A DNA stretch of 64,000 nt, taken from the NCBI GenBank assembly GCA_964057225.1, contig OZ059894.1:4216001-4280000 (forward strand). The letters run 5' to 3'. Below, in pieces: positions 16,690-31,431 of this stretch. Under the pieces are notes generated by a model. That model was not told where the DNA came from, did no database searches, and saw nothing but the letters and a program-made list of their open reading frames with translations. How positions within the stretch are numbered: the first letter of the stretch is position 1; each line of letters begins with the position of its first letter. The stretch comes from Auanema rhodensis. Its lineage: Eukaryota > Nematoda > Chromadorea > Rhabditida > Rhabditidae. Made by a program: the position numbers and the translations under genes.

Positions 16690-19600
16690 ATTTGATCAAA
16701 ATGTTTTTGGAAGCAATGTTGAGTGTACATGGAAACTCAACATACACTAATGCATCATTTTTCAAACGGTCATAACTAATTTTTGTATCAAGCGTTTCTT
16801 AATGTAGTATAGTGCATTCGATCCGGATTTTTAAGCTGCGTCAATCTGTGTTATCAGATTTGCGCTAGCTTAAAAATGCACCGAGATATCAACTGATATA
16901 AGTTCACACTTATATCCTCGATTTTCACCCTGAAGAAATAATTTTTTCGTTGAATAACATTGTCCATCGTCTTTGCCTTGAAAAAAGGAATCTAAAAACA
17001 TCTACTTTTTGCTAAATTATTTTGAAATTTTTCGAAAAAATTTTTGTCAAAATGTTTTTGGAAGCAATGTTGAGTGTACATGGAAACTCAACATACACTA
17101 ATGCATCATTTTTCTAACGATCATAACTAATTTTTGTATTAAGCTTTTCTCAATGTAGTATAGTGCATTCGATGCGGATTTTTGAGCTGCGTCGATCTGT
17201 GTTATCAGATTTGCGCTAGCTTAAAAATGCACCGAGATATCAACTGATATAAGTTCACACTTATATCCTCGATTTTCACCCTGAAGAATTAATTTTTTCG
17301 TTGAATAACATTGTCCATCGTCTTTGCCTTGAAAAATGGAATCTTAAAACATCTACTTTTTGCTAAATTATTTTGAAATTTGTCGAAAAAATTTTTGTCA
17401 AAATGTTTTTGGAAGCAATGTTGAGTGTACATGGAAACTCAACATACACTAATGCATCATTTTTCAAACGATCATAACTAATTTTTGTATCAAGTGTTTC
17501 TCAATGTAATATAGTGCATTCGATGCGGATTTTTAAGCTGCGTCGATCTGTGTTATCAGATTTGCGCTAGCTTAAAAATGCACCGAGATATCAACTGATA
17601 TAAGTTCACACTTATATCCTCGATTTTCACCCTGAAGAATTAATTTTTTCGTTGAATAACATTGTCCATCGTCTTTGCCTTGAAAAATGGAATCTAAAAA
17701 CATCTACTTTTTGCTAAATTATTTTGAAATTTTTCGAAACAATTTTTGTCAAAATGTTTTTGGAAGCAATGTTGAGTGTACATGGAAACTCAACATACAC
17801 TAATGCATCATTTTTCAAACGATCATAACTAATTTTTGTATCAAGCGTTTCTCAATGTAGTATAGTGCGTTCGATGCGGATTTTTAAGCTGCGTCGATCT
17901 GTGTTATCAGATTTGCGCTAGCTTAAAAATGCACCGAGATATCAACTGATATAAGTTCACACTTATATCCTCGATTTTCACCCTGAAGAATTAATTTTTT
18001 CGTTGAATAACATTGTCCATCGTCTTTGCCTTGAAAAATGGAATCTAAAAACATCTACTTTTTGCTAAATTATTTTGAAATTTTTCGAAACAATTTTTGT
18101 CAAAATGTTTTTGGAAGCAATGTTGAGTGTACATGGAAACTCAACATACACTAATGCATCATTTTTCTAACGATCATAACTAATTTCTGTATTAAGCTTT
18201 TCTCAATGTAGTATAGTGCATTCGATGCAGATTTTTAAGCTGCGTCGATCTGTGTTATCAGATTTGCGCTAGCTTAAAAATGCACCGAGATATCAACTGA
18301 TATAAGTTCACACTTATATCCTCGATTTTCACCCTGAAGAATTAATTTTTTCGTTGAATAACATTGTCCATCGTCTTTGCCTTGAAAAATGGAATCTAAA
18401 AACATCTACTTTTTGCTAAATTATTTTGAAATTTTTCGAAACAATTTTTGTCAAAATGTTTTTGGAAGCAATGTTGAGTGTACATGGAAACTCAACATAC
18501 ACTAATGCATCATTTTTCAAACGATCATAACTAATTTTTGTATCAAGCGTTTCTTAATGTAGTATAGTGCATTCGATGCGGATTTTTAAGCTGCGTCGAT
18601 CTGTGTTATCAGATTTGCGCTAGCTTAAAAATGCACCGAGATATCAACTGATATAAGTTCACACTTATATCCTCGATTTTCACCCTGAAGAATTAACTTT
18701 TTCGTTGAATAACATTGTCTATCGTCTTTGCCTTGAAAAAAGGAATCTAAAAACATCTACTTTTTGCTAAATTATTTTGAAATTTTTCGAAAAAATTTTT
18801 GTCAAAATGTTTTTGGAAGCAATGTTGAGTGTACATGGAAACTCAACATACACTAATGCATCATTTTTCAAACGGTCATAACTAATTTTTGTATCAAGCG
18901 TTTCTTAATGTAGTATAGTGCATTCGATCCGGATTTTTAAGCTGCGTCAATCTGTGTTATCAGATTTGCGCTAGCTTAAAAATGCACCGAGATATCAACT
19001 GATATAAGTTCACACTTATATCCTCGATTTTCACCCTGAAGAAATAATTTTTTCGTTGAATAACATTGTCCATCGTCTTTGCCTTGAAAAAAGGAATCTA
19101 AAAACATCTACTTTTTGCTAAATTATTTTGAAATTTTTCGAAAAAATTTTTGTCAAAATGTTTTTGGAAGCAATGTTGAGTGTACATGGAAACTCAACAT
19201 ACACTAATGCATCATTTTTCTAACGATCATAACTAATTTTTGTATTAAGCTTTTCTCAATGTAGTATAGTGCATTCGATGCGGATTTTTGAGCTGCGTCG
19301 ATCTGTGTTATCAGATTTGCGCTAGCTTAAAAATGCACCGAGATATCAACTGATATAAGTTCACACTTATATCCTCGATTTTCACCCTGAAGAATTAATT
19401 TTTTCGTTGAATAACATTGTCCATCGTCTTTGCCTTGAAAAATGGAATCTTAAAACATCTACTTTTTGCTAAATTATTTTGAAATTTGTCGAAAAAATTT
19501 TTGTCAAAATGTTTTTGGAAGCAATGTTGAGTGTACATGGAAACTCAACATACACTAATGCATCATTTTTCAAACGATCATAACTAATTTTTGTATCAAG

Positions 19601-21305
19601 TGTTTCTCAATGTAATATAGTGCATTCGATGCGGATTTTTAAGCTGCGTCGATCTGTATTATCAGATTTGCGCTAGCTTAAAAATGCACCGAGATATCAA
19701 CTGATATAAGTTCACACTTATATCCTCGATTTTCACCCTGAAGAATTAATTTTTTCGTTGAATAACATTGTCCATCGTCTTTGCCTTGAAAAATGGAATC
19801 TAAAAACATCTACTTTTTGCTAAATTATTTTGAAATTTTTCGAAACAATTTTTGTCAAAATGTTTTTGGAAGCAATGTTGAGTGTACATGGAAACTCAAC
19901 ATACACTAATGCATCATTTTTCAAACGGTCATAACTAATTTTTGTATCAAGCGTTTCTTAATGTAGTATAGTGCATTCGATCCGGATTTTTAAGTTGCGT
20001 CGATCTGTGTTATCAGATTTGCGCTAGCTTAAAAATGCACCGAGATATCAACTGATATAAGTTCACACTTATATCCTCGATTTTCACCCTGAAGAATTAA
20101 TTTTTTCGTTGAATAACATTGTCCATCGTCTTTGCCTTGAAAAATGGAATCTAAAAACATCTACTATTTGCTAAATTATTTTGAAATTTTTCGAAAAAAT
20201 TTTTGTCAAAATGTTTTTGGAAGCAATGTTGAGTGTACATGGAAACTCAACATACACTAATGCATCATTTTTCAAACGATCATAACTAATTTTTGTATTA
20301 AGCGTTTCTCAATGTAGTATAGTGCATTCGATGCGGATTTTTAAGCTGCGTCGATCTGTGTTATCAGATTTGCGCTAGCTTAAAAATGCACCGAGATATC
20401 AACTGATATAAGTTCACACTTATATCCTCGATTTTCACCCTGAAGAATTAACTTTTTCGTTGAATAACATTGTCCATCGTCTTTGCCTTGAAAAAAGGAA
20501 TCTAAAAACATCTACTTTTTGCTAAATTATTTTGAAATTTTTCGAAAAAATTTTTGTCAAAATGTTTTTGGAAGCAATGTTGAGTGTACATGGAAACTCA
20601 ACATACACTAATGCATCATTTTTCTAACGATCATAACTAATTTTTGTATTAAGCTTTTCTCAATGTAGTGTAGTGCATTCGATGCGAATTTTTAAGCTGC
20701 GTCGATCTGTGTTATCAGATTTGCGCTAGCTTAAAAATGCACCGAGATATCAACTGATATAAGTTCACACTTATATCCTCGATTTTCACCCTGAAGAAAT
20801 AATTTTTTCGTTGAATAACATTGTCCATCGTCTTTGCCTTGAAAAAAGGAATCTAAAAACATCTACTTTTTGCTAAATTATTTTGAAATTTTTCGAAAAA
20901 ATTTTTGTCAAAATGTTTTTGGAAGCAATGTTGAGTGTACATGGAAACTCAACATACACTAATGCATCATTTTTCTAACGATCATAACTAATTTTTGTAT
21001 TAAGCTTTTCTCAATGTAGTATAGTGCATTCGATGCGGATTTTTGAGCTGCGTCGATCTGTGTTATCAGATTTGCGCTAGCTTAAAAATGCACCGAGATA
21101 TCAACTGATATAAGTTCACACTTATATCCTCGATTTTCACCCTGAAGAATTAATTTTTTCGTTGAATAACATTGTCCATCGTCTTTGCCTTGAAAAATGG
21201 AATCTTAAAACATCTACTTTTTGCTAAATTATTTTGAAATTTGTCGAAAAAATTTTTGTCAAAATGTTTTTGGAAGCAATGTTGAGTGTACATGGAAACT
21301 CAACA
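16690..21305. repeat. Higher-order region with 6- and 5-monomer spacing
   Basis: The variant TTTGAGCTGC occurs at 17181, 19287 and 21042, spaced 2106 (6 monomers) and 1755 (5 monomers). Each is followed by a monomer end with AAATTTGTCG and then a monomer with CAAGTGTTTC and TAATATAG. These combinations identify copies of the same block. Confidence 0.7.
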
Positions 21306-23709
21306 TACACTAATGCATCATTTTTCAAACGATCATAACTAATTTTTGTATCAAGTGTTTCTCAATGTAATATAGTGCATTCGATGCGGATTTTTAAGCT
21401 GCGTCGATCTGTGTTATCAGATTTGCGCTAGCTTAAAAATGCACCGAGATATCAACTGATATAAGTTCACACTTATATCCTCGATTTTCACCCTGAAGAA
21501 TTAATTTTTTCGTTGAATAACATTGTCCATCGTCTTTGCCTTGAAAAAAGGAATCTAAAAACTTCTACTTTTTGCTAAATTATTTTGAAATTTTTCGAAA
21601 CAATTTTTGTCAAAATGTTTTTGGAAGCAATGTTGAGTGTACATGGAAACTCAACATACACTAATGCATCATTTTTCAAACGGTCATAACTAATTTTTGT
21701 ATCAAGCGTTTCTTAATGTAGTATAGTGCATTCGATCCGGATTTTTAAGTTGCGTCGATCTGTGTTATCAGATTTGCGCTAGCTTAAAAATGCACCGAGA
21801 TATCAACTGATATAAGTTCACACTTATATCCTCGATTTTCACCCTGAAGAATTAATTTTTTCGTTGAATAACATTGTCCATCGTCTTTGCCTTGAAAAAT
21901 GGAATCTAAAAACATCTACTATTTGCTAAATTATTTTGAAATTTTTCGAAAAAATTTTTGTCAAAATGTTTTTGGAAGCAATGTTGAGTGTACATGGAAA
22001 CTCAACATACACTAATGCATCATTTTTCAAACGATCATAACTAATTTTTGTATTAAGCGTTTCTCAATGTAGTATAGTGCATTCGATGCGGATTTTTAAG
22101 CTGCGTCGATCTGTGTTATCAGATTTGCGCTAGCTTAAAAATGCACCGAGATATCAACTGATATAAGTTCACACTTATATCCTCGATTTTCACCCTGAAG
22201 AAATAATTTTTTCGTTGAATAACATTGTCCATCGTCTTTGCCTTGAAAAAAGGAATCTAAAAACATCTACTTTTTGCTAAATTATTTTGAAATTTTTCGA
22301 AAAAATTTTTGTCAAAATGTTTTTGGAAGCAATGTTGAGTGTACATGGAAACTCAACATACACTAATGCATCATTTTTCAAACGGTCATAACTAATTTTT
22401 GTATCAAGCGTTTCTTAATGTAGTATAGTGCATTCGATCCGGATTTTTAAGTTGCGTCGATCTGTGTTATCAGATTTGCGCTAGCTTAAAAATGCACCGA
22501 GATATCAACTGATATAAGTTCACACTTATATCCTCGATTTTCACCCTGAAGAATTAATTTTTTCGTTGAATAACATTGTCCATCGTCTTTGCCTTGAAAA
22601 ATGGAATCTAAAAACATCTACTATTTGCTAAATTATTTTGAAATTTTTCGAAAAAATTTTTGTCAAAATGTTTTTGGAAGCAATGTTGAGTGTACATGGA
22701 AACTCAACATACACTAATGCATCATTTTTCAAACGATCATAACTAATTTTTGTATTAAGCGTTTCTCAATGTAGTATAGTGCATTCGATGCGGATTTTTA
22801 AGCTGCGTCGATCTGTGTTATCAGATTTGCGCTAGCTTAAAAATGCACCGAGATATCAACTGATATAAGTTCACACTTATATCCTCGATTTTCACCCTGA
22901 AGAAATAATTTTTTCGTTGAATAACATTGTCCATCGTCTTTGCCTTGAAAAAAGGAATCTAAAAACATCTACTTTTTGCTAAATTATTTTGAAATTTTTC
23001 GAAAAAATTTTTGTCAAAATGTTTTTGGAAGCAATGTTGAGTGTACATGGAAACTCAACATACACTAATGCATCATTTTTCTAACGATCATAACTAATTT
23101 TTGTATTAAGCTTTTCTCAATGTAGTATAGTGCATTCGATGCGAATTTTTAAGCTGCGTCGATCTGTGTTATCAGATTTGCGCTAGCTTAAAAATGCACC
23201 GAGATATCAACTGATATAAGTTCACACTTATATCCTCGATTTTCACCCTGAAGAATTAATTTTTTCGTTGAATAACATTGTCCATCGTCTTTGCCTTGAA
23301 AAATGGAATCTTAAAACATCTACTTTTTGCTAAATTATTTTGAAATTTTTCGAAAAAATTTTTGTCAAAATGTTTTTGGAAGCAATGTTGAGTGTACATG
23401 GAAACTCAACATACACTAATGCATCATTTTTCAAACGATCATAACTAATTTTTGTATCAAGTGTTTCTCAATGTAATATAGTGCATTCGATGCGGATTTT
23501 TAAGCTGCGTCGATCTGTGTTATCAGATTTGCGCTAGCTTAAAAATGCACCGAGATATCAACTGATATAAGTTCACACTTATATCCTCGATTTTCACCCT
23601 GAAGAATTAATTTTTTCGTTGAATAACATTGTCCATCGTCTTTGCCTTGAAAAATGGAATCTAAAAACATCTACTTTTTGCTAAATTATTTTGAAATTTT
23701 TCGAAACAA

Positions 23710-25114
23710 TTTTTGTCAAAATGTTTTTGGAAGCAATGTTGAGTGTACATGGAAACTCAACATACACTAATGCATCATTTTTCAAACGGTCATAACTAAT
23801 TTTTGTATCAAGCGTTTCTTAATGTAGTATAGTGCATTCGATCCGGATTTTTAAGCTGCGTCAATCTGTGTTATCAGATTTGCGCTAGCTTAAAAATGCA
23901 CCGAGATATCAACTGATATAAGTTCACACTTATATCCTCGATTTTCACCCCGAAGAATTAATTTTTTCGTTGAATAACATTGTCCATCGTCTTTGCCTTG
24001 AAAAATGGAATCTAAAAACATCTACTTTTTGCTAAATTATTTTGAAATTTTTCGAAACAATTTTTGTCAAAATGTTTTTGGAAGCAATGTTGAGTGTACA
24101 TGGAAACTCAACATACACTAATGCATCATTTTTCAAACGGTCATAACTAATTTTTGTATCAAGCGTTTCTTAATGTAGTATAGTGCATTCGATCCGGATT
24201 TTTAAGCTGCGTCGATCTGTGTTATCAGATTTGCGCTAGCTTAAAAATGCACCGAGATATCAACTGATATAAGTTCACACTTATATCCTCGATTTTCACC
24301 CTGAAGAATTAATTTTTTCGTTGAATAACATTGTCCATCGTCTTTGCCTTGAAAAATGGAATCTAAAAACATCTACTTTTTGCTAAATTATTTTGAAATT
24401 TTTCGAAACAATTTTTGTCAAAATGTTTTTGGAAGCAATGTTGAGTGTACATGGAAACTCAACATACACTAATGCATCATTTTTCAAACGGTCATAACTA
24501 ATTTTTGTATCAAGCGTTTCTTAATGTAGTATAGTGCATTCGATCCGGATTTTTAAGCTGCGTCAATCTGTGTTATCAGATTTGCGCTAGCTTAAAAATG
24601 CACCGAGATATCAACTGATATAAGTTCACACTTATATCCTCGATTTTCACCCCGAAGAATTAATTTTTTCGTTGAATAACATTGTCCATCGTCTTTGCCT
24701 TGAAAAATGGAATCTAAAAACATCTACTTTTTGCTAAATTATTTTGAAATTTTTCGAAACAATTTTTGTCAAAATGTTTTTGGAAGCAATGTTGAGTGTA
24801 CATGGAAACTCAACATACACTAATGCATCATTTTTCAAACGGTCATAACTAATTTTTGTATCAAGCGTTTCTTAATGTAGTATAGTGCATTCGATCCGGA
24901 TTTTTAAGCTGCGTCAATCTGTGTTATCAGATTTGCGCTAGCTTAAAAATGCACCGAGATATCAACTGATATAAGTTCACACTTATATCCTCGATTTTCA
25001 CCCTGAAGATATAATTTTTTCGTTGAATAACATTGTCCATCGTCTTTGCCTTGAAAAAAGGAATCTAAAAACATCTACTTTTTGCTAAATTATTTTGAAA
25101 TTTTTCGAAAAAAT
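23710..25114. repeat. Four successive GATCCGG-type monomers
   Basis: Four adjacent monomers all carry CAAACGGTCAT, CGTTTCTTAATG and GATCCGG. The CCCCGAAG/CCCTGAAG site alternates, suggesting a dimer amplified locally. Confidence 0.65.
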
Positions 25115-28100
25115 TTTTGTCAAAATGTTTTTGGAAGCAATGTTGAGTGTACATGGAAACTCAACATACACTAATGCATCATTTTTCAAACGATCATAAC
25201 TAATTTTTGTATCAAGCGTTTCTCAATGTAGTATAGTGCATTCGATGCGGATTTTTAAGCTGCGTCGATCTGTGTTATCAGATTTGCGCTAGCTTAAAAA
25301 TGCACCGAGATATCAACTGATATAAGTTCACACTTATATCCTCGATTTTCACCCTGAAGAAATAATTTTTTCGTTGAATATTATTGTCCATCGTCTTTGC
25401 CTTGAAAAAAGGAATCTAAAAACAACTACTTTTTGCTAAATTATTTTGAAATTTTTCGAAAAAATTTTTGTCAAAATGTTTTTGGAAGCAATGTTGAGTG
25501 TACATGGAAACTCAACATACACTAATGCATCATTTTTCAAACGATCATAACTAATTTTTGTATCAAGCGTTTCTCAATATAGTATAGTGCATTCGATGCG
25601 GATTTTTAAGCTGCGTCGATCTGTGTTATCAGATTTGCGCTAGCTTAAAAATGCACCGAGACATCAACTGATATAAGTTCACACTTATATCCTCGATTTT
25701 CACCCTGAAGAATTAACTTTTTCGTTGAATAACATTGTCTATCGTCTTTGCCTTGAAAAATGGAATCTAAAAACATCTACTTTTTGCTAAATTATTTTGA
25801 AATTTTTCGAAAAAATTTTTGTCAAAATGTTTTTGGAAGCAATGTTGAGTGTACATGGAAACTCAACATACACTAATGCATCATTTTTCAAACGATCATA
25901 ACTAATTTTTGTATTAAGCGTTTCTCAATGTAGTATAGTGCATTCGATGCGGATTTTTAAGCTGCGTCAATCTGTGTTATCAGATTTGCGCTAGCTTAAA
26001 AATGCACCGAGATATCAACTGATATAAGTTCACACTTATATCCTCGATTTTCACCCTGAAGAATTAATTTTTTCGTTGAATAACATTGTCCATCGTCTTT
26101 GCCTTGAAAAATGGAATCTCAAAACATCTACTTTTTGCTAAATTATTTTGAAATTTTTCGAAAAAATTTTTGTCAAAATGTTTTTGGAAGCAATGTTGAG
26201 TGTACATGGAAACTCAACATACACTAATGCATCATTTTTCAAACGATCATAACTAATTTTTGTATCAAGTGTTTCTCAATGTAATATAGTGCATTCGATG
26301 CGGATTTTTAAGCTGCGTCGATCTGTGTTATCAGATTTGCGCTAGCTTAAAAATGCACCGAGATATCAACTGATATAAGTTCACACTTATATCCTCGATT
26401 TTCACCCTGAAGAATTAATTTTTTCGTTGAATAACATTGTCCATCGTCTTTGCCTTGAAAAATGAAATCTAAAAACATCTACTTTTTGCTAAATTATTTT
26501 GAAATTTTTCGAAACAATTTTTGTCAAAATGTTTTTGGAAGCAATGTTGAGTGTACATGGAAACTCAACATACACTAATGCATCATTTTTCAAACGGTCA
26601 TAACTAATTTTTGTATCAAGCGTTTCTTAATGTAGTATAGTGCATTCGATCCGGATTTTTAAGCTGCGTCGATCTGTGTTATCAGATTTGCGCTAGCTTA
26701 AAAATGCACCGAGATATCAACTGATATAAGTTCACACTTATATCCTCGATTTTCACCCTGAAGAATTAATTTTTTTGTTGAATAACATTGTCCATCGTCT
26801 TTGCCTTGAAAAATGGAATCTAAAAACATCTACTTTTTGCTAAATTATTTTGAAATTTTTCGAAAAAATTTTTGTCAAAATGTTTTTGGAAGCAATGTTG
26901 AGTGTACATGGAAACTCAACATACACTAATGCATCATTTTTCAAACGATCATAACTAATTTTTGTATTAAGCGTTTCTCAATGTAGTATAGTGCATTCGA
27001 TGCGGATTTTTAAGCTGCGTCAATCTGTGTTATCAGATTTGCGCTAGCTTAAAAATGCACCGAGATATCAACTGATATAAGTTCACACTTATATCCTCGA
27101 TTTTCACCCTGAAGAAATAATTTTTTCGTTGAATATTATTGTCCATCGTCTTTGCCTTAAAAAAAGGAATCTAAAAACATCTACTTTTTGCTAAATTATT
27201 TTGAAATTTTTCGAAAAAATTTTTGTCAAAATGTTTTTGGAAGCAATGTTGAGTGTACATGGAAACTCAACATACACTAATGCATCATTTTTCAAACGAT
27301 CATAACTAATTTTTGTATCAAGCGTTTCTCAATGTAGTATAGTGCATTCGATGCGGATTTTTAAGCTGCGTCGATCTGTGTTATCAGATTTGCGCTAGCT
27401 TAAAAATGCACCGAGATATCAACTGATATAAGTTCACACTTATATCCTCGATTTTCACCCTGAAGAATTAATTTTTTCGTTGAATAACATTGTCCATCGT
27501 CTTTGCCTTGAAAAATGGAATCTAAAAACATCTACTTTTTGCTAAATTATTTTGAAATTTTTCGAAACAATTTTTGTCAAAATGTTTTTGGAAGCAATGT
27601 TGAGTGTACATGGAAACTCAACATACACTAATGCATCATTTTTCAAACGGTCATAACTAATTTTTGTATCAAGCGTTTCTTAATGTAGTATAGTGCATTC
27701 GATCCGGATTTTTAAGCTGCGTCGATCTGTGTTATCAGATTTGCGCTAGCTTAAAAATGCACCGAGATATCAACTGATATAAGTTCACACTTATATCCTC
27801 GATTTTCACCCTGAAGAATTAATTTTTTTGTTGAATAACATTGTTCATCGTCTTTGCCTTGAAAAATGGAATCTAAAAACATCTACTTTTTGCTAAATTA
27901 TTTTGAAATTTTTCGAAAAAATTTTTGTCAAAATGTTTTTGGAAGCAATGTTGAGTGTACATGGAAACTCAACATACACTAATGCATCATTTTTCAAACG
28001 ATCATAACTAATTTTTGTATTAAGCGTTTCTCAATGTAGTATAGTGCATTCGATGCGGATTTTTAAGCTGCGTCAATCTGTGTTATCAGATTTGCGCTAG

Positions 28101-31100
28101 CTTAAAAATGCACCGAGATATCAACTGATATAAGTTCACACTTATATCCTCGATTTTCACCCTGAAGAAATAATTTTTTCGTTGAATATTATTGTCCATC
28201 GTCTTTGCCTTAAAAAAAGGAATCTAAAAACATCTACTTTTTGCTAAATTATTTTGAAATTTTTCGAAAAAATTTTTGTCAAAATGTTTTTGGAAGCAAT
28301 GTTGAGTGTACATGGAAACTCAACATACACTAATGCATCATTTTTCAAACGATCATAACTAATTTTTGTATCAAGCGTTTCTCAATGTAGTATAGTGCAT
28401 TCGATGCGGATTTTTAAGCTGCGTCGATCTGTGTTATCAGATTTGCGCTAGCTTAAAAATGCACCGAGATATCAACTGATATAAGTTCACACTTATATCC
28501 TCGATTTTCACCCTGAAGAAATAATTTTTTCGTTGAATATTATTGTCCATCGTCTTTGCCTTGAAAAAAGGAATCTAAAAACATCTACTTTTTGCTAAAT
28601 TATTTTGAAATTTTTCGAAAAAATTTTTGTCAAAATGTTTTTGGAAGCAATGTTGAGTGTACATGGAAACTCAACATACACTAATGCATCATTTTTCAAA
28701 CGATCATAACTAATTTTTGTATCAAGCGTTTCTCAATATAGTATAGTGCATTCGATGCGGATTTTTAAGCTGCGTCGATCTGTGTTATCAGATTTGCGCT
28801 AGCTTAAAAATGCACCGAGATATCAACTGATATAAGTTCACACTTATATCCTCGATTTTCACCCTGAAGAATTAACTTTTTCGTTTAATAACATTGTCTA
28901 TCGTCTTTGCCTTGAAAAATGGAAACTAAAAACATCTACTTTTTGCTAAATTATTTTGAAATTTTTCGAAAAAATTTTTGTCAAAATGTTTTTGGAAGCA
29001 ATGTTGAGTGTACATGGAAACTCAACATACACTAATGCATCATTTTTCAAACGATCATAACTAATTTTTGTATTAAGCGTTTCTCAATGTAGTATAGTGC
29101 ATTCGATGCGGATTTTTAAGCTGCGTCAATCTGTGTTATCAGATTTGCGCTAGCTTAAAAATGCACCGAGATATCAACTGATATAAGTTCACACTTATAT
29201 CCTCGATTTTCACCCTGAAGAAATAATTTTTTCGTTGAATATTATTGTCCATCGTCTTTGCCTTGAAAAAAGGAATCTAAAAACATCTACTTTTTGCTAA
29301 ATTATTTTGAAATTTTTCGAAAAAATTTTTGTCAAAATGTTTTTGGAAGCAATGTTGAGTGTACATGGAAACTCAACATACACTAATGCATCATTTTTCA
29401 AACGGTCATAACTAATTTTTGTATCAAGCGTTTCTTAATGTAGTATAGTGCATTCGATCCGGATTTTTAAGCTGCGTCGATCTGTGTTATCAGATTTGCG
29501 CTAGCTTAAAAATGCACCGAGATATCAACTGATATAAGTTCACACTTATATCCTCGATTTTCACCCTGAAGAATTAACTTTTTCGTTTAATAACATTGTC
29601 TATCGTCTTTGCCTTGAAAAATGGAATCTAAAAACATCTACTTTTTGCTAAATTATTTTGAAATTTTTCGAAAAAATTTTTGTCAAAATGTTTTTGGAAG
29701 CAATGTTGAGTGTACATGGAAACTCAACATACACTAATGCATCATTTTTCAAACGATCATAACTAATTTTTGTATTAAGCGTTTCTCAATGTAGTATAGT
29801 GCATTCGATGAGGATTTTTAAGCTGCGTCAATCTGTGTTATCAGATTTGCGCTAGCTTAAAAATGCACCGAGATATCAACTGATATAAGTTCACACTTAT
29901 ATCCTCGATTTTCACCCTGAAGAAATAATTTTTTCGTTGAATATTATTGTCCATCGTCTTTGCCTTGGAAAAAGGAATCTAAAAACATCTACTTTTTGCT
30001 AAATTATTTTGAAATTTTTCGAAACAATTTTTGTCAAAATGTTTTTGGAAGCAATGTTGAGTGTACATGGAAACTCAACATACACTAATGCATCATTTTT
30101 CAAACGGTCATAACTAATTTTTGTATCAAGCGTTTCTTAATGTAGTATAGTGCATTCGATCCGGATTTTTAAGCTGCGTCAATCTGTGTTATCAGATTTG
30201 CGCTAGCTTAAAAATGCACCGAGATATCAACTGATATAAGTTCACACTTATATCCTCGATGTTCACCCTGAAGAAATAATTTTTTCGTTGAATAACATTG
30301 TCCATCGTCTTTGCCTTGAAAAAAGGAATCTAAAAACATCTACTTTTTGCTAAATTATTTTGAAATTTTTCGAAAAAATTTTTGTCAAAATGTTTTTGGA
30401 AGCAATGTTGAGTGTACATGGAAACTCAACATACACTAATGCATCATTTTTCAAACGATCATAACTAATTTTTGTATTAAGCGTTTCTCAATGTAGTATA
30501 GTGCATTCGATGCGGATTTTTAAGCTGCGTCAATCTGTGTTATCAGATTTGCGCTAGCTTAAAAATGCACCGAGATATCAACTGATATAAGTTCACACTT
30601 ATATCCTCGATTTTCACCCTGAAGAATTAACTTTTTCGTTGAATAACATTGTCTATCGTCTTTGCCTTGAAAAATGGAATCTAAAAACATCTACTTTTTG
30701 CTAAATTATTTTGAAATTTTTCGAAAAAATTTTTGTCAAAATGTTTTTGGAAGCAATGTTGAGTGTACATGGAAACTCAACATACACTAATGCATCATTT
30801 TTCAAACGATCATAACTAATTTTTGTATTAAGCGTTTCTCAATGTAGTATAGTGCATTCGATGCGGATTTTTAAGCTGCGTCAATCTGTGTTATCAGATT
30901 TGCGCTAGCTTAAAAATGCACCGAGATATCAACTGATATAAGTTCACACTTATATCCTCGATTTTCACCCTGAAGAATTAATTTTTTCGTTGAATAACAT
31001 TGTCCATCGTCTTTGCCTTGAAAAATGGAATCTTAAAACATCTACTTTTTGCTAAATTATTTTGAAATTTTTCGAAAAAATTTTTGTCAAAATGTTTTTG

Positions 31101-31431
31101 GAAGCAATGTTGAGTGTACATGGAAACTCAACATACACTAATGCATCATTTTTCAAACGATCATAACTAATTTTTGTATCAAGTGTTTCTCAATGTAATA
31201 TAGTGCATTCGATGCGGATTTTTAAGCTGCGTCGATCTGTGTTATCAGATTTGCGCTAGCTTAAAAATGCACCGAGATATCAACTGATATAAGTTCACAC
31301 TTATATCCTCGATTTTCACCCTGAAGAATTAATTTTTTCGTTGAATAACATTGTCCATCGTCTTTGCCTTGAAAAATGGAATCTAAAAACATCTACTTTT
31401 TGCTAAATTATTTTGAAATTTTTCGAAACAA

